Origin: Natrinema salaciae
GTDB taxonomy: Archaea > Halobacteriota > Halobacteria > Halobacteriales > Natrialbaceae
Direction: 5' to 3'
Length of the DNA stretch: 64,000 nt
Assembly: GCF_900110865.1 (NCBI RefSeq)
Contig: NZ_FOFD01000001.1
Location: 1,040,702-1,104,701 of the forward strand
The notes beneath the pieces were generated by a model that was given only the letters and a program-made list of their open reading frames with translations, was not told the origin of the DNA and did not search any database. Of the stretch, positions 1 to 7,746 are shown piece after piece. Made by a program: the position numbers and the translations under genes. Each line of letters starts with the position of its first letter. Position 1 is the stretch's first letter.

Positions 1-1
1 A

Positions 2-106
2 ATCTCTTCTGTGGTTCGGATCAACGATCCGGTACTTGAGCGCCGGCTCGCCGAGGCTGTCGACGATGAGTTCAACCGAATTCGCTTAGCAGTTCTTTCG
101 AAATAG
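2..106 (+). CDS. C-terminal fragment of a cut-off protein
   Basis: The frame is open from the window edge and ends at a TAG at 104-106, giving 34 residues that finish ...NRIRLAVLSK. The composition (many D, E, R and V) resembles a haloarchaeal protein, but the fragment has no motif I recognise. The start lies outside the window. The open stretch is short, so chance is possible. Confidence 0.45.
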   Translation: MSSVVRINDPVLERRLAEAVDDEFNRIRLAVLSK

Positions 107-211
107 CGTCGCAGTCGGGCCTTTATTGAGTAAACCTTACTCGTCGTCCCTAGGTTGGCAAGAAGACGGCGAAGGAAGTGCTTGATAGGGCCTGGGAGTA
201 AAAGCAGCCCC

Positions 212-790
212 TCAGCTGACTGCATCTACTGAGAGGTGAACAATACCTCCGAGAGTGACGGCGACTGCAACGGGTATAGCCGCAAGCGTCGGTAGTTCTC
301 CCCACTGCCACAGCCCTAGGAACGCGATGAGGCCACATCCGATTACGAACTCTTTCGAGTGTATCAGTCCCCGATGATCTGTGAGTTCATCCAGGCCGAA
401 CCCGATCGTTTTCGCGATACCCAGACCAAGCACGAGTAGTGTCACGGCCCCGATTACCTCGGTTGAAACGCTACCAATACTTAGGATCGTGGCGGCGAGA
501 CTACCGATTCCATACAGTCGTGCTGGTTCTGTGATCAAGAAATATAGGGGCGCAACTGTTGCAACAGCGAGAATTCCTTTCCCGAATAGACGGCGGGGAA
601 TCGAAGACCACACGTCGATGTCAAGTAGCACGCCGAATACTACGACGCCGCCAAACGCGAGTACAAGATATAAAATCCGATGCTCAAGCGTCATCAGAAC
701 ACCGTGAGCGATGAGTTTCGGGAGTGTATATGCTGTGAACAGTGCCCCAACGACAATTGCAACTTTGAGATGCCCGTCGAATCCAGCCAT
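212..790 (-). CDS. YdjM-like (DUF457-type) integral membrane protein
   Basis: This is a 192-residue protein with about five or six hydrophobic segments. Near the N-terminus it has a GH pair (residues 6-7), and between two membrane segments it has DHRGLIHS (about 139-146). Paired histidines with an HRG..HS signature are typical of the YdjM/DUF457 family, called membrane-bound metal-dependent hydrolases by similarity; the substrate is unknown. The ATG is 2 nt after the stop of the 45-aa gene at 793-930, so the two form an operon. The AT-richer base use fits the accessory region. The family call rests on the motif and topology only. Confidence 0.6.
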   Translation of the reverse strand: MAGFDGHLKVAIVVGALFTAYTLPKLIAHGVLMTLEHRILYLVLAFGGVVVFGVLLDIDVWSSIPRRLFGKGILAVATVAPLYFLITEPARLYGIGSLAATILSIGSVSTEVIGAVTLLVLGLGIAKTIGFGLDELTDHRGLIHSKEFVIGCGLIAFLGLWQWGELPTLAAIPVAVAVTLGGIVHLSVDAVS

Positions 791-792
791 AG

Positions 793-930
793 TTACACCA
801 CCGACCGGATTATCGACGCGAACACGGCTATGAAGATAGCAATCATCCCCACATAGATGAGGAGTGTGAAGTCATTCACAAACTGTTCTGTACCGTAACT
901 GACCGCTCGAAGGATTGTTTGCTCTACCAT
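793..930 (-). CDS. Single-pass membrane peptide (45 aa)
   Basis: The peptide begins MVEQTILRAV and has one long hydrophobic helix at about residues 22-43. No family is recognised. Its stop (TAA) is followed after 2 nt by the ATG of the YdjM-like protein, which suggests co-transcription and perhaps a small partner subunit. A TATA-like sequence lies about 60 nt upstream (989-996), and an inverted repeat sits in the leader. Confidence 0.55.
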   Translation of the reverse strand: MVEQTILRAVSYGTEQFVNDFTLLIYVGMIAIFIAVFASIIRSVV

Positions 931-938
931 TGTCGATC

Positions 939-996
939 TGGTTGCGTCTTCGGTATCAGTGCAACCAGTTGATTAGTCTACGTCTGTGTATTTATA
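939..996 (-). promoter_or_regulatory. Promoter and leader inverted repeat of the 930-212 operon
   Basis: Read on the minus strand, TATAAATA at 996-989 is a good archaeal TATA box. Between it and the ATG at 930 lies a perfect 7-bp inverted repeat, TGGTTGC (939-945) and GCAACCA (961-967), with a 15-nt spacer. It could be an operator or an RNA hairpin in the leader. This is inferred from position and symmetry only. Confidence 0.4.
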
Positions 997-1516
997 CTTC
1001 TAGTATAGAACAGGTCCGGAATATGGAGAAACCGGACATTGCGAACCCGCTTGTCGGAGATTGAGATGTGAACAGCCTACACTAATCCTCCATCATAGTC
1101 TCATTCTCTAACCTCCTAAGCGGACTCGACAACCCTCGTTATCGAGGTCCTATCCTCACATCCTGGTGGAGCAGCACCACTGAACTGTCCCAAATCGGCC
1201 AGACCATCTATTCGTGAGCGCGGCGCGCGCTCTGCGCGCCGCGCAATTGCCCTGCCCCCTTAGGGGCATTTACAGCGATCTCCACTTTTTTCATTCAGGT
1301 AGACGATTTCGAAGAGGCTGATAACAAGACGTGCTTATCGAGCAGCGATGGTGCTATCAGCTGTAAGTAATGTTCCGGGAAGCGTACTAAATAGACCGCG
1401 CATCTCGGTCAGGAAGGTCGGCACGGAATCACATCGCTAAAATTTATTATGGGTCATCTGTCTCTGTAGTTGACGCCGCGCTCTGAAAAGGGCCTGTATA
1501 GGGGGATGATCGGTGT
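997..1516. other. Gene-free stretch with palindromic cassette
   Basis: I see no convincing CDS or RNA gene here. The notable content is the palindromic block at 1218-1290, described separately. The rest is AT-richer than the chromosome to the right and has no haloarchaeal coding bias. Confidence 0.6.
1218..1290 (-). repeat. Palindromic cassette, copy 1
   Basis: It contains an 11-bp GC stem (1218-1228 with 1234-1244, loop gctct), a second stem TGCCCC/GGGGCA (1253-1258 with 1263-1268), and then, read on the minus strand, a GTGGAGATCGCTGTAA segment (1286-1271). A second cassette at 3770-3847 has the same parts in the same order in the opposite orientation. It may be the end of a small mobile or palindrome-associated element, or a transcription terminator. 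Confidence 0.5.
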
Positions 1517-1693
1517 CTACCGGGTTCCGGCCATCGCTTGCTCAACCGTGATGTAGCTGGCGATGCCGACGACGAGCGCAACCAGCCAGACGGCGAGCTG
1601 AGCGTCACCAGTGAAGGTGGTCGGGAGCATCCCCGCGAAGATATTTGTCAGTGCGAACATCGCTACCGCCGCGAGTAGTCCAATTTCGGACAT
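1517..1693 (-). CDS. Small two-helix membrane protein (58 aa)
   Basis: Starting at the ATG of MSEIGLLAAV, the protein has hydrophobic segments at about residues 5-22 and 33-50 and no recognised domain. Upstream TTG or GTG starts would add three residues. The ATG is preferred because an AT-rich TTAAATTT lies 24-31 nt upstream (1717-1724), the spacing of a leaderless haloarchaeal transcript. It is divergent from the 215-aa gene at 1791. Confidence 0.5.
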   Translation of the reverse strand: MSEIGLLAAVAMFALTNIFAGMLPTTFTGDAQLAVWLVALVVGIASYITVEQAMAGTR

Positions 1694-1764
1694 ACACACC
1701 AAACCAAAACAGGAGTGAAATTTAACAGATCTGTTGCCTAAGCCTAGAGACTAAGTTTAGGGGC

Positions 1765-1788
1765 ACATATATTAGCTGACGAGCTAAT
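1765..1788 (+). promoter_or_regulatory. TATA box and operator-like palindrome before 1791
   Basis: A TATA-like ATATATT starts about 24 nt before the ATG at 1791, as in leaderless transcripts. It runs into a perfect inverted repeat, ATTAGCT (1771-1777), gacg, AGCTAAT (1782-1788), which ends 2 nt before the ATG. A protein bound there would cover the transcription start of the 1791 gene. Confidence 0.45.
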
Positions 1789-1790
1789 AC

Positions 1791-2438
1791 ATGTCCGAAG
1801 AATTTGATTGGATTGAACGAGATCGAGGTATCTTGACCGAGCGCGACCGGGAGATCCTTCTCGGTAGAGCTGGCGAGAATCTCGATAAGAACGCTCAGAA
1901 TGTACGTCGGTATAATATCCGAGAACGGATCAAGAACGCTCTCTACGACTTCCACATAATAGCCCAGAACCTCCCTCTCGCAGACATCCAGCAGCTGTTT
2001 GAACCCGCCTACGACTGGTCGAGGGAGCGTCGACGGTTGGATGAAGAGGGGCGGACATCGACACCACCGGATTTAGATCAGTTGCTCTGGAGTTGGTTGT
2101 CCGTCTTTGAGTTCTTCAGCTACGGAATGTATGCTGGAGGAAAACAGGAGACGCAAGTCCTAATGCAAGGGCTTGTCGAGGGAGGTATTGAACGGGGATA
2201 CCGTGAGTACCAGCACGACAACCTCCAGACGTATCGAAAGATCGATGTAGACCTCAGACTCAACTACGGGAATCTTGTACTGCGGAACAACTACCTACGG
2301 GGAATTCAGCAAGATTTGCCGTCAGAAACGTCGGAAATCGCCGAGGAGGTACTGCGACTTCGCCGACTGAGGAAAATCTCACAGGCAGACGCGTCTCGCT
2401 GGTTCGATGAATACGTCCGGAAACCGGAATTCGACTGA
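1791..2438 (+). CDS. Unrecognised haloarchaeal protein with 'RDRGILTERDRE' N-terminus
   Basis: This 215-residue soluble protein is rich in charged residues. The N-terminal stretch WIERDRGILTERDREIL (about 7-23) resembles an N-terminal motif I have seen in several uncharacterised haloarchaeal proteins, some linked to DNA-binding or signalling domains. The middle is helical (YGMYAGGKQETQVLMQG). The C-terminus RKISQADASRWFDEYV could be a small helix-turn-helix-like segment, but that is weak. The gene has its own promoter with a palindromic operator, so autoregulation is possible. No function is assigned. Confidence 0.6.
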   Translation: MSEEFDWIERDRGILTERDREILLGRAGENLDKNAQNVRRYNIRERIKNALYDFHIIAQNLPLADIQQLFEPAYDWSRERRRLDEEGRTSTPPDLDQLLWSWLSVFEFFSYGMYAGGKQETQVLMQGLVEGGIERGYREYQHDNLQTYRKIDVDLRLNYGNLVLRNNYLRGIQQDLPSETSEIAEEVLRLRRLRKISQADASRWFDEYVRKPEFD

Positions 2439-2495
2439 GCGAATGCCCTCAATTTGACCACGGAATGCAGAATCCATAGTGATACGGCAGCCCGC

Positions 2496-3551
2496 TCAAT
2501 CAAGCCGCTCCTGCAGGAAAGCGATGAATTGCTCTGTATCGGTAAATACCTCTGTGTCAAATGTCTCACCAATATTGAACTTGTACAGCATCCCACCAAA
2601 GAACTGCTCGGTCACGACAACGTCGGCATAAGGGGCAGCCACGGCCAGTTGGCTGATGTCGAAAACGTCGTTGAAGTCGGGGCTGTTGTTTCTCCGAGCA
2701 TCGGCGGCAAAACACAGAGTTGCGTACGTATAGAACGCCGGGAACTGCTGGAAGAAGGCCTCGAATGACCGCTGATAGGGATCTGTCGCCACTATTTCTG
2801 CCGGGTGAAGTCCCAGTTCGAAAGCGTACTGCCTGAGGTCAGGCATCATTCGTTCGCCGAAGACATCAGCAAGGTATAGACTCCTGTCTTCATCACTATC
2901 GAGATCTAACTCTCCCTCCGTCTCCTGAACGTTCTCCCGGTACCGTTCCTCGTACTCCTTCTTTTCCTCATTCGGAACCCCGGGAGCTTCCTCGCTCAGC
3001 GCCCGACTCTGGAGCAGCCGTCGGTTTATCTCCTCGTCTCTGAGTACCTTCTCGAACTCCTCCTCGAGACCTTCCGGCACCTCCATACCTCCCTCTGTCT
3101 TAATTTTCCAGTCGCCACCGACGTGGACGAGACCCTCTCCAAAGACGAACGACTGGGTGTCCAGCTCGGGCAGCAGCTCATGCCACTTACAGATGTAGCG
3201 CCGCACCTCGTGGTCAAACACGTCGAAATAGTTCCTGATAGAGAGGTTCCCAGACAAGTCCATCATTATGTCGAACAGTTCGGTCTTGAATTCCAGATCA
3301 CTCGCAGAGGTAGTTTCTACCAGATTCTCTATTGAGAACGGGTAGACGAAATTCAGTTCATCAGCGGAACGTTTGGCCAGCGTGTCGAGAGTAGTCGCGT
3401 CGGCGCCCACGGAATTCGCGGCCTCCCATGTTGCGCCCCAAGCCTTCTGATCGAAGTAGATGACAGTCTTGTCCGATAGGTCGGCAACAGCCTCGTTATT
3501 GGGGCTCGCGACTGCATCGTCGATCAGCTCCTTTGGGATTTCCTCATCCAT
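2496..3551 (-). CDS. PIN-like domain protein (351 aa)
   Basis: The protein begins near residue 28 with KTVIYFDQKAW, a beta strand ending in Asp34. Near the C-terminus it has NDVFDISQLAVAAPYADVVV followed by TE (about 294-315). An early Asp, a later ND..D and a final YADVVVTE is the order of acidic residues in PIN-fold nucleases. A highly charged middle part (about 170-235, many E and R) may be a helical insertion. It converges on the 1791 gene with a 57-nt gap. No partner antitoxin is obvious. The nuclease assignment is inferred from acidic-residue spacing; no known family name is claimed. Confidence 0.5.
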   Translation of the reverse strand: MDEEIPKELIDDAVASPNNEAVADLSDKTVIYFDQKAWGATWEAANSVGADATTLDTLAKRSADELNFVYPFSIENLVETTSASDLEFKTELFDIMMDLSGNLSIRNYFDVFDHEVRRYICKWHELLPELDTQSFVFGEGLVHVGGDWKIKTEGGMEVPEGLEEEFEKVLRDEEINRRLLQSRALSEEAPGVPNEEKKEYEERYRENVQETEGELDLDSDEDRSLYLADVFGERMMPDLRQYAFELGLHPAEIVATDPYQRSFEAFFQQFPAFYTYATLCFAADARRNNSPDFNDVFDISQLAVAAPYADVVVTEQFFGGMLYKFNIGETFDTEVFTDTEQFIAFLQERLD

Positions 3552-3995
3552 AGTAGACCATATAGGTAGATTACTGATAGGTTTTGCCCGAGAGTAGATG
3601 ATTGTTGGGTGGCGTGCGGCTGCAGGAGTAATCTGACTTGCTAACAGAATGCGTCTGTCCTCAATTTCCTCGACCAGGGATATTGACTCCTAAACCTTAC
3701 TCCTCCAGATCGGCATTGATCACGAACCTCCGCTTCGTTTGGATCAACTGGAGATTTTTGTACGGAGATGGGAGTGGGGCGCTGTAATTTTTTGGTTCAG
3801 TCCCCTTGGGGACACCCGCCAAGGGGGCTTTCGCGCGAAGCGCGAAACGACCCCGCAGGCGTTGCGGTGCGATCGCGGCGATCGCCACAGCCATCCCTCG
3901 CCCTGATACAACTCAGGTTGTGAAAATCAGCGATTGATGAAAGTATAGTTGCGCAAACGAAACAGAGGGGTAGTGTTGCCACTACTCAGGCCGGT
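3552..3995. other. Intergenic region with second palindromic cassette
   Basis: No gene is supported. A TATA-like CTATATGG close to the start of the PIN-like gene may be its promoter. The rest holds the palindromic cassette at 3770-3847, then a GC-rich tail with two GCGATCGC palindromes (3869-3886), and a short AT-rich part before the end of the operon at 3996. A 65-codon minus-strand frame across the palindromes looks like a by-product of the repeat. Confidence 0.55.
3770..3847 (+). repeat. Palindromic cassette, copy 2
   Basis: In plus-strand order this has GAGTGGGGCGCTGTAA (3771-3787), then GTCCCC-tt-GGGGAC (3800-3813), a CCAAGGGGG run (3819-3826), and a GC stem TTTCGCGC-gaa-GCGCGAAA (3829-3847). 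The same order occurs on the minus strand at 1290-1218, with a shared GTGG..CGCTGTAA block. The stems differ in sequence but keep their position, which suggests a conserved structured element rather than a simple duplication. Confidence 0.5.
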
Positions 3996-5615
3996 TCAGC
4001 GGTCGGCGACCGCGCCGACGAATCCGGTTTCAGTCCCGCCGCCGGGAGTCTTCCAGGTCAGCTCCACGCCGCGGAGGTCCATCGGATCGTTCCCTGACTT
4101 CGACCACTTCTCGAGGGCCTCGCTGGCGATCGTCGCGACGTTCTCGAAGCTGTCCGACTTCAACCGGGAGAGTATCGTGTCGATCCGCATCCGTCGGGGC
4201 TCGCCGTTCTCGTCGAACTCGAGGTCGGCCCCGTTCTTCGCGAGCCACTCCTGGAAGGGAGAGGACTCGGCGACGTGATCGGCCAAGCCCATGATGTGCT
4301 GCATCCGATCGGCGTAGCTCTCGATCGCGTACTCGGCCGACTCGACGAGCGCCCGGAGTTCCTCGCGGTACTTCCGGGCCCGAAACGAGATCTCGCCCTG
4401 GTCGAGCTCGAGGACCTCGCCGAGATCGTTGATCGCTCGGTAGATCGTCGCGGGGTGTTTCCCCAACTCGTCGGCGAGGCCGTCGACCGTCGCACCGCCG
4501 TCGGTCGCGACGGTCTCCGTCACGTCGCGGGCAGTCTCGCCCATGTCCCGCAGCGTCGTCATCAACAGGTGGTCCGACTTCGCTTCGAGACGCGGCGTCG
4601 GATCTTCGTAGAGTTCGACCAGGTCGTCTCGAGCGACCGCGTCGAAATGGTCGTCAGCCACGTAAACGCCGCTCCCATCGGGTCCGAGCGGGATGTCTTC
4701 CCAGTGGAGCGCGTTCAACAATGTCTCCTCGATTTGCTCGGTCACTTCGTGACGATCGGACCACGCCCATGCCTCGCCGCCGTTCATCGACTTGTTCACC
4801 AGGACCTCCACCTTCGGATGATACGACGGGTGATCTTTCGACACTGCGTCCGGATCGGCCAGCTGGTAGATCTCGAACTTCCGCCCGTAGGTGTGGCCGG
4901 GTAGCAACTCGCTGGCCGACGTGGGGTTCAAGAACAACCGATTCTGGTGGTTGACGATCTCCTGATTGTCGATGTGGAGTTCGGCCTTCACCCCCTCAAG
5001 GTCGGAGAGATAGTGCGCGACCTTCTGCAGTACACCGGCCGACGAGAGCTTTTCTGCCCACTCGCGACGAATCCGAACGTACCGCTCGTACGCCCACATC
5101 CGGCTCGCCTCGTGGGGCTGCGTACGGAAGTACTCCGAATGAATCCGCTCGCCAGCGTGGTCGAAGATCGCCGCGAAGAACTCCGGCAGCAACTCGAGGC
5201 CGCGATCGGGTTCGATGTTGCTCGTGTGGAACTCGACGTCGACGCCGTCGACTTCACCGACCTGATTCTCCCACGGGAGTTGCAACCGCTCGCCGCTCTC
5301 CCAGTGGCGCATGTTCGGGAACCGCGGGCCGATGTTGTACGACGCCTTTCGCTCCCCGCGCCCACGGCCCTTAATATCCCACTCGTAGAGCCGCTCGGCG
5401 TTGATCCCGTCGGACAGCCGCGGAGCGAACCCCGACTTGCTGTAGCTCACCTCCAGGTGCCAGGGCTCGCCGTCGACCTCGGTCGTGATCTCGAGGTAGC
5501 CTTCGAAGGGCGGCCCGAGCATCACCGACGACAGCGCGTCGTAGGGCCCGCGGCCCCAGTCGGGCCACTTCCAGCGCCCCTCGATCTCGTGCGGCGTCGT
5601 CTCGACCTGAGACAT
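3996..5615 (-). CDS. Proviral winged-helix protein (DUF7845-like)
   Basis: This 539-residue protein starts MSQVETTPHE. The first 340 residues form an unrecognised mixed alpha/beta part with a WPDWGRGPYDALSS block (17-30). A winged helix-turn-helix follows at about 375-412 (LADELGKHPATIYRAINDLG, then a charged wing), and then a helical C-terminus. I recall near-identical proteins in haloarchaeal proviruses, named DUF7845 from memory. It is the last gene of the operon. Its ATG shares one base with the stop of the DUF488 gene (TAATG), implying coupled translation. A role in DNA binding or control of the element is an inference. Confidence 0.65.
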   Translation of the reverse strand: MSQVETTPHEIEGRWKWPDWGRGPYDALSSVMLGPPFEGYLEITTEVDGEPWHLEVSYSKSGFAPRLSDGINAERLYEWDIKGRGRGERKASYNIGPRFPNMRHWESGERLQLPWENQVGEVDGVDVEFHTSNIEPDRGLELLPEFFAAIFDHAGERIHSEYFRTQPHEASRMWAYERYVRIRREWAEKLSSAGVLQKVAHYLSDLEGVKAELHIDNQEIVNHQNRLFLNPTSASELLPGHTYGRKFEIYQLADPDAVSKDHPSYHPKVEVLVNKSMNGGEAWAWSDRHEVTEQIEETLLNALHWEDIPLGPDGSGVYVADDHFDAVARDDLVELYEDPTPRLEAKSDHLLMTTLRDMGETARDVTETVATDGGATVDGLADELGKHPATIYRAINDLGEVLELDQGEISFRARKYREELRALVESAEYAIESYADRMQHIMGLADHVAESSPFQEWLAKNGADLEFDENGEPRRMRIDTILSRLKSDSFENVATIASEALEKWSKSGNDPMDLRGVELTWKTPGGGTETGFVGAVADR

Positions 5616-6142
5616 TACGCACCTCCGGCCTCGGCGAAGTCGGCGAGCGTCGCATCCGGATCATCGTCGGGCTCGTCGTCACCGGTGTCGACGGGGATCG
5701 TCGACGGGTTCGGATGATGGACAACCTCGGTGTCTTCAAGTTGAGCGACGACCGCGTTCGCGAGCAACCGACGGTGACACCACCGGGCATCTTTTTCCCA
5801 GCAGACGAGCCAGATATCCCGCTCGCGAGCACGATCCGCCAGCTCCGCGATCACCGTCTGTGGGCCCGGTTGCTCGAGGGATTCGAGATACCGCCGCTCG
5901 TAGTCGACGGAGTTCCACGCGATCGCGGCCGGGTTCGGTTCGCCGTTTTCCTCGGCGGCCTCCTCGACGGCCTTGTACGCGTTCAGGAGATCCTCTGGTG
6001 GCGCAACGGCAGGGATGTTCCGATCGGTGACCCGTTTCACGAAGTCCCGCGGGTAGCGCACGACGCCGAATACGGCATCCTCGTCCCCGGGTTCGAACCT
6101 CGAGTTGAGCCCGCCGAAGTACGTCGTTCGGACGGTCACCAC
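5615..6142 (-). CDS. DUF488 family protein
   Basis: The 175-residue protein has a C-terminal WLVCWEKDARWCHRRLLANA (111-130). The pattern of a Cys, an acidic residue and then CHR is the hallmark of DUF488 (YeaO-like) proteins, whose biochemical role is not established. The N-terminus TTYFGGLNSRF is also typical. The acidic tail of about 35 residues is haloarchaeal. It overlaps the upstream gene by 7 nt and the downstream gene by 1 nt. Confidence 0.75.
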   Translation of the reverse strand: MVTVRTTYFGGLNSRFEPGDEDAVFGVVRYPRDFVKRVTDRNIPAVAPPEDLLNAYKAVEEAAEENGEPNPAAIAWNSVDYERRYLESLEQPGPQTVIAELADRARERDIWLVCWEKDARWCHRRLLANAVVAQLEDTEVVHHPNPSTIPVDTGDDEPDDDPDATLADFAEAGGA

Positions 6143-6657
6143 GAATCACCCACAGTTACCGACGGATCGACGCTCGCCGGATCGATCACGTGCGACCACG
6201 CGAGTTTCGCGACCTCTTGCTCGGAGCGCGAGCCCCCAACCTCGTACCATCGGCCGGACAGCAGCTCGTCGACGAGCGTCGCCGGCACGATCGCGCGGGC
6301 GACCTGTGGCAGTCCCGGCCGCGGGAGGTAGACGACGAACAGGTACATCCCCGCCGTCTCGACCAGTCGCTCGTGGGCCGCTCGCTTGACGTAGAATCGA
6401 CCGCGAGTCGAACTATTCCCGTTGCTCGTCTCTATCTGACAGCCTTTGATCTCGACCGGAACGTCCGGTTCGACGAGGACGATTCCGTAGAACGGCAGCG
6501 ACTGGCACGCCTCGAGGACGGCCGTCGTTCGGGCGTCGTGCCACGTCGCAGTGTGATCACTAATGTACTCGAGTTCGTCGACAACCTGGACGATCTCCGC
6601 CTCGAGCGCGTCGCCGCTGGCCTTCGAACTCTCGAGTTCTGACGCTCGAGAACTCAT
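6136..6657 (-). CDS. Possible PD-(D/E)XK-type nuclease (EIK motif)
   Basis: This is a 173-residue protein. After an N-terminal helical region comes a beta-rich core, FYGIVLVEPDVPVEIKGCQI (about 56-75), then an arginine/lysine-rich RGRFYVKRAAHERL and more strands. A strand ending in EIK after an acidic residue is common to Holliday-junction resolvases and type II restriction enzymes, so nuclease activity is possible. Its position two genes downstream of a DNA methyltransferase makes a restriction role conceivable. The fold call is tentative. Its ATG overlaps the stop of the zinc peptide (ATGA). Confidence 0.5.
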   Translation of the reverse strand: MSSRASELESSKASGDALEAEIVQVVDELEYISDHTATWHDARTTAVLEACQSLPFYGIVLVEPDVPVEIKGCQIETSNGNSSTRGRFYVKRAAHERLVETAGMYLFVVYLPRPGLPQVARAIVPATLVDELLSGRWYEVGGSRSEQEVAKLAWSHVIDPASVDPSVTVGDSW

Positions 6658-6773
6658 AGCGGTCCCTCCCGCGCGTCACGCACCGCGCGTGTACATTCGG
6701 GACAGAGACGCCGGAGTGCGTCGACGCGATCACCACACCGTTCGCACTCGTCGGATTCGACGAGTCGATTCAC
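6654..6773 (-). CDS. Zinc-knuckle peptide (39 aa)
   Basis: A GTG-started frame reads VNRLVESDECERCGDRV and then CPEC, giving two CxxC pairs 15 residues apart that can bind one zinc. Its GTG lies in the stop of the methyltransferase (GTGA), and its TGA lies in the ATG of the next gene (ATGA), so both junctions are 3-4-nt overlaps. Such perfect coupling supports a real gene despite its size. Haloarchaeal viruses commonly carry such mini zinc proteins. Confidence 0.65.
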   Translation of the reverse strand: MNRLVESDECERCGDRVDALRRLCPECTRAVRDAREGPL

Positions 6774-7615
6774 GCCGACTCACCACCGGTCGAACAGACA
6801 TCCGCAAGCGTTCGCTGATTGAACTCACGCTCCGTCGACGGCTCGAAGTTCAGTATCAGGCGTTCGTTGGCAGTTTTCCCGTTTCCTGCAGCGGAGTGGG
6901 TAACCGTCCGCTCGACGATGTTCCACTCGTCGCCCTCGTACAGTCCTGGTGGGATATCCGTGTACGAGACAATGGCGTAGCCCTCGATTTCACAGAGCGT
7001 ATGCTCAAGCGTGGTGTGATCAGCAGATGCACGATAGAGGTCTTCTTTCTCGTAGTACGGCGGGTCGAGGTAGAACGCTGTCTCGGGCGAATCGTATCGC
7101 TCGACGACGCTCTGGAAATCCTCATGGACGACAGAAACGCCACGGAACCGTTCTGCGACTTGCTGGATGCGCTCAGGAGCGTTAACCCAGTTTCTCGCGT
7201 TCCGGCTTCCCTTCTCATCACGTGGGCTCTCCCGTTTGAATCCGCTTTTACGCGAAACCTTCCCCGCATACTGACTATAGCGGAGAAACAGCCACTTCCC
7301 GGCATGCTCGATGTCGTCACTCGGGCGTTCGCCAGCGAAGAACTCGTCAGCCCACTCAGCATGAAGCTGTTCGGAAAACGGTGTATACCGGCACCATTCC
7401 GCAAGTTCGTCCGGACGCTTTCGAGCCACCCGGAAGAACGTCACCACGTCGCTATCCTTGTCGTTGAAGACCTCGACGTTGCTACGAGGCTTATTCAGGA
7501 GGACAGACGCGGAGCCGCCGAACGGTTCGACGTACGTAGTATGTTCAGGCAGGTGTTCAATTACCCACTCCGCAAGGCGGGTTTTCCCACCAATGTACGG
7601 GAACGCGCTTATCAC
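6770..7615 (-). CDS. D12-class adenine-specific DNA methyltransferase
   Basis: The 281-residue enzyme transfers a methyl group from S-adenosylmethionine to N6 of adenine. FPYIGGK at the N-terminus (5-11) and EPFGGSASVLL (30-40) form the AdoMet pocket. FYLDPPYY (181-188) is the catalytic DPPY motif, and NERLILNF closes the domain. Order and length match the Dam/D12 class. The start is GTG, inside the stop of the 44-aa gene (GTGA). No bona fide restriction enzyme is adjacent, so it could be an orphan viral methylase. The EIK protein two genes downstream is a possible partner. Confidence 0.9.
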   Translation of the reverse strand: MISAFPYIGGKTRLAEWVIEHLPEHTTYVEPFGGSASVLLNKPRSNVEVFNDKDSDVVTFFRVARKRPDELAEWCRYTPFSEQLHAEWADEFFAGERPSDDIEHAGKWLFLRYSQYAGKVSRKSGFKRESPRDEKGSRNARNWVNAPERIQQVAERFRGVSVVHEDFQSVVERYDSPETAFYLDPPYYEKEDLYRASADHTTLEHTLCEIEGYAIVSYTDIPPGLYEGDEWNIVERTVTHSAAGNGKTANERLILNFEPSTEREFNQRTLADVCSTGGESA

Positions 7616-7746
7616 GCCACTTCACCTCGATTCTCGAGCGCGCGGCGAACATCCTCATCAGTCGCCTGATGGGCTGGATGAGCGATGGGCGTCCCGCTCT
7701 CGACATCGTACAGCCGACTCGCGGGCACGAAGCCGGCTTCACGCAT
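7612..7746 (-). CDS. Small operon protein (44 aa)
   Basis: Reading from the ATG of MREAGFVPAS, this acidic 44-residue protein overlaps the zinc-ribbon gene by 8 nt and the methyltransferase by 3 nt. A longer start at 7797 is possible but would lie deep in the upstream gene. It contains no recognised domain. Support comes from tight coupling and typical codon use. Confidence 0.5.
   Translation of the reverse strand: MREAGFVPASRLYDVESGTPIAHPAHQATDEDVRRALENRGEVA

Noticed and set aside
131..3702. TAAACCTTACTC occurs at 131-142 and 3691-3702, as if direct repeats bounded the left accessory block
   Set aside because: A 12-base match is expected many times by chance in 64 kb, and the flanking bases differ.
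3697..3894. A 65-codon minus-strand frame over the palindromic cassette
   Set aside because: Its basic, Ala/Pro-rich product follows from the repeat itself, and no start signal or coding bias supports it.
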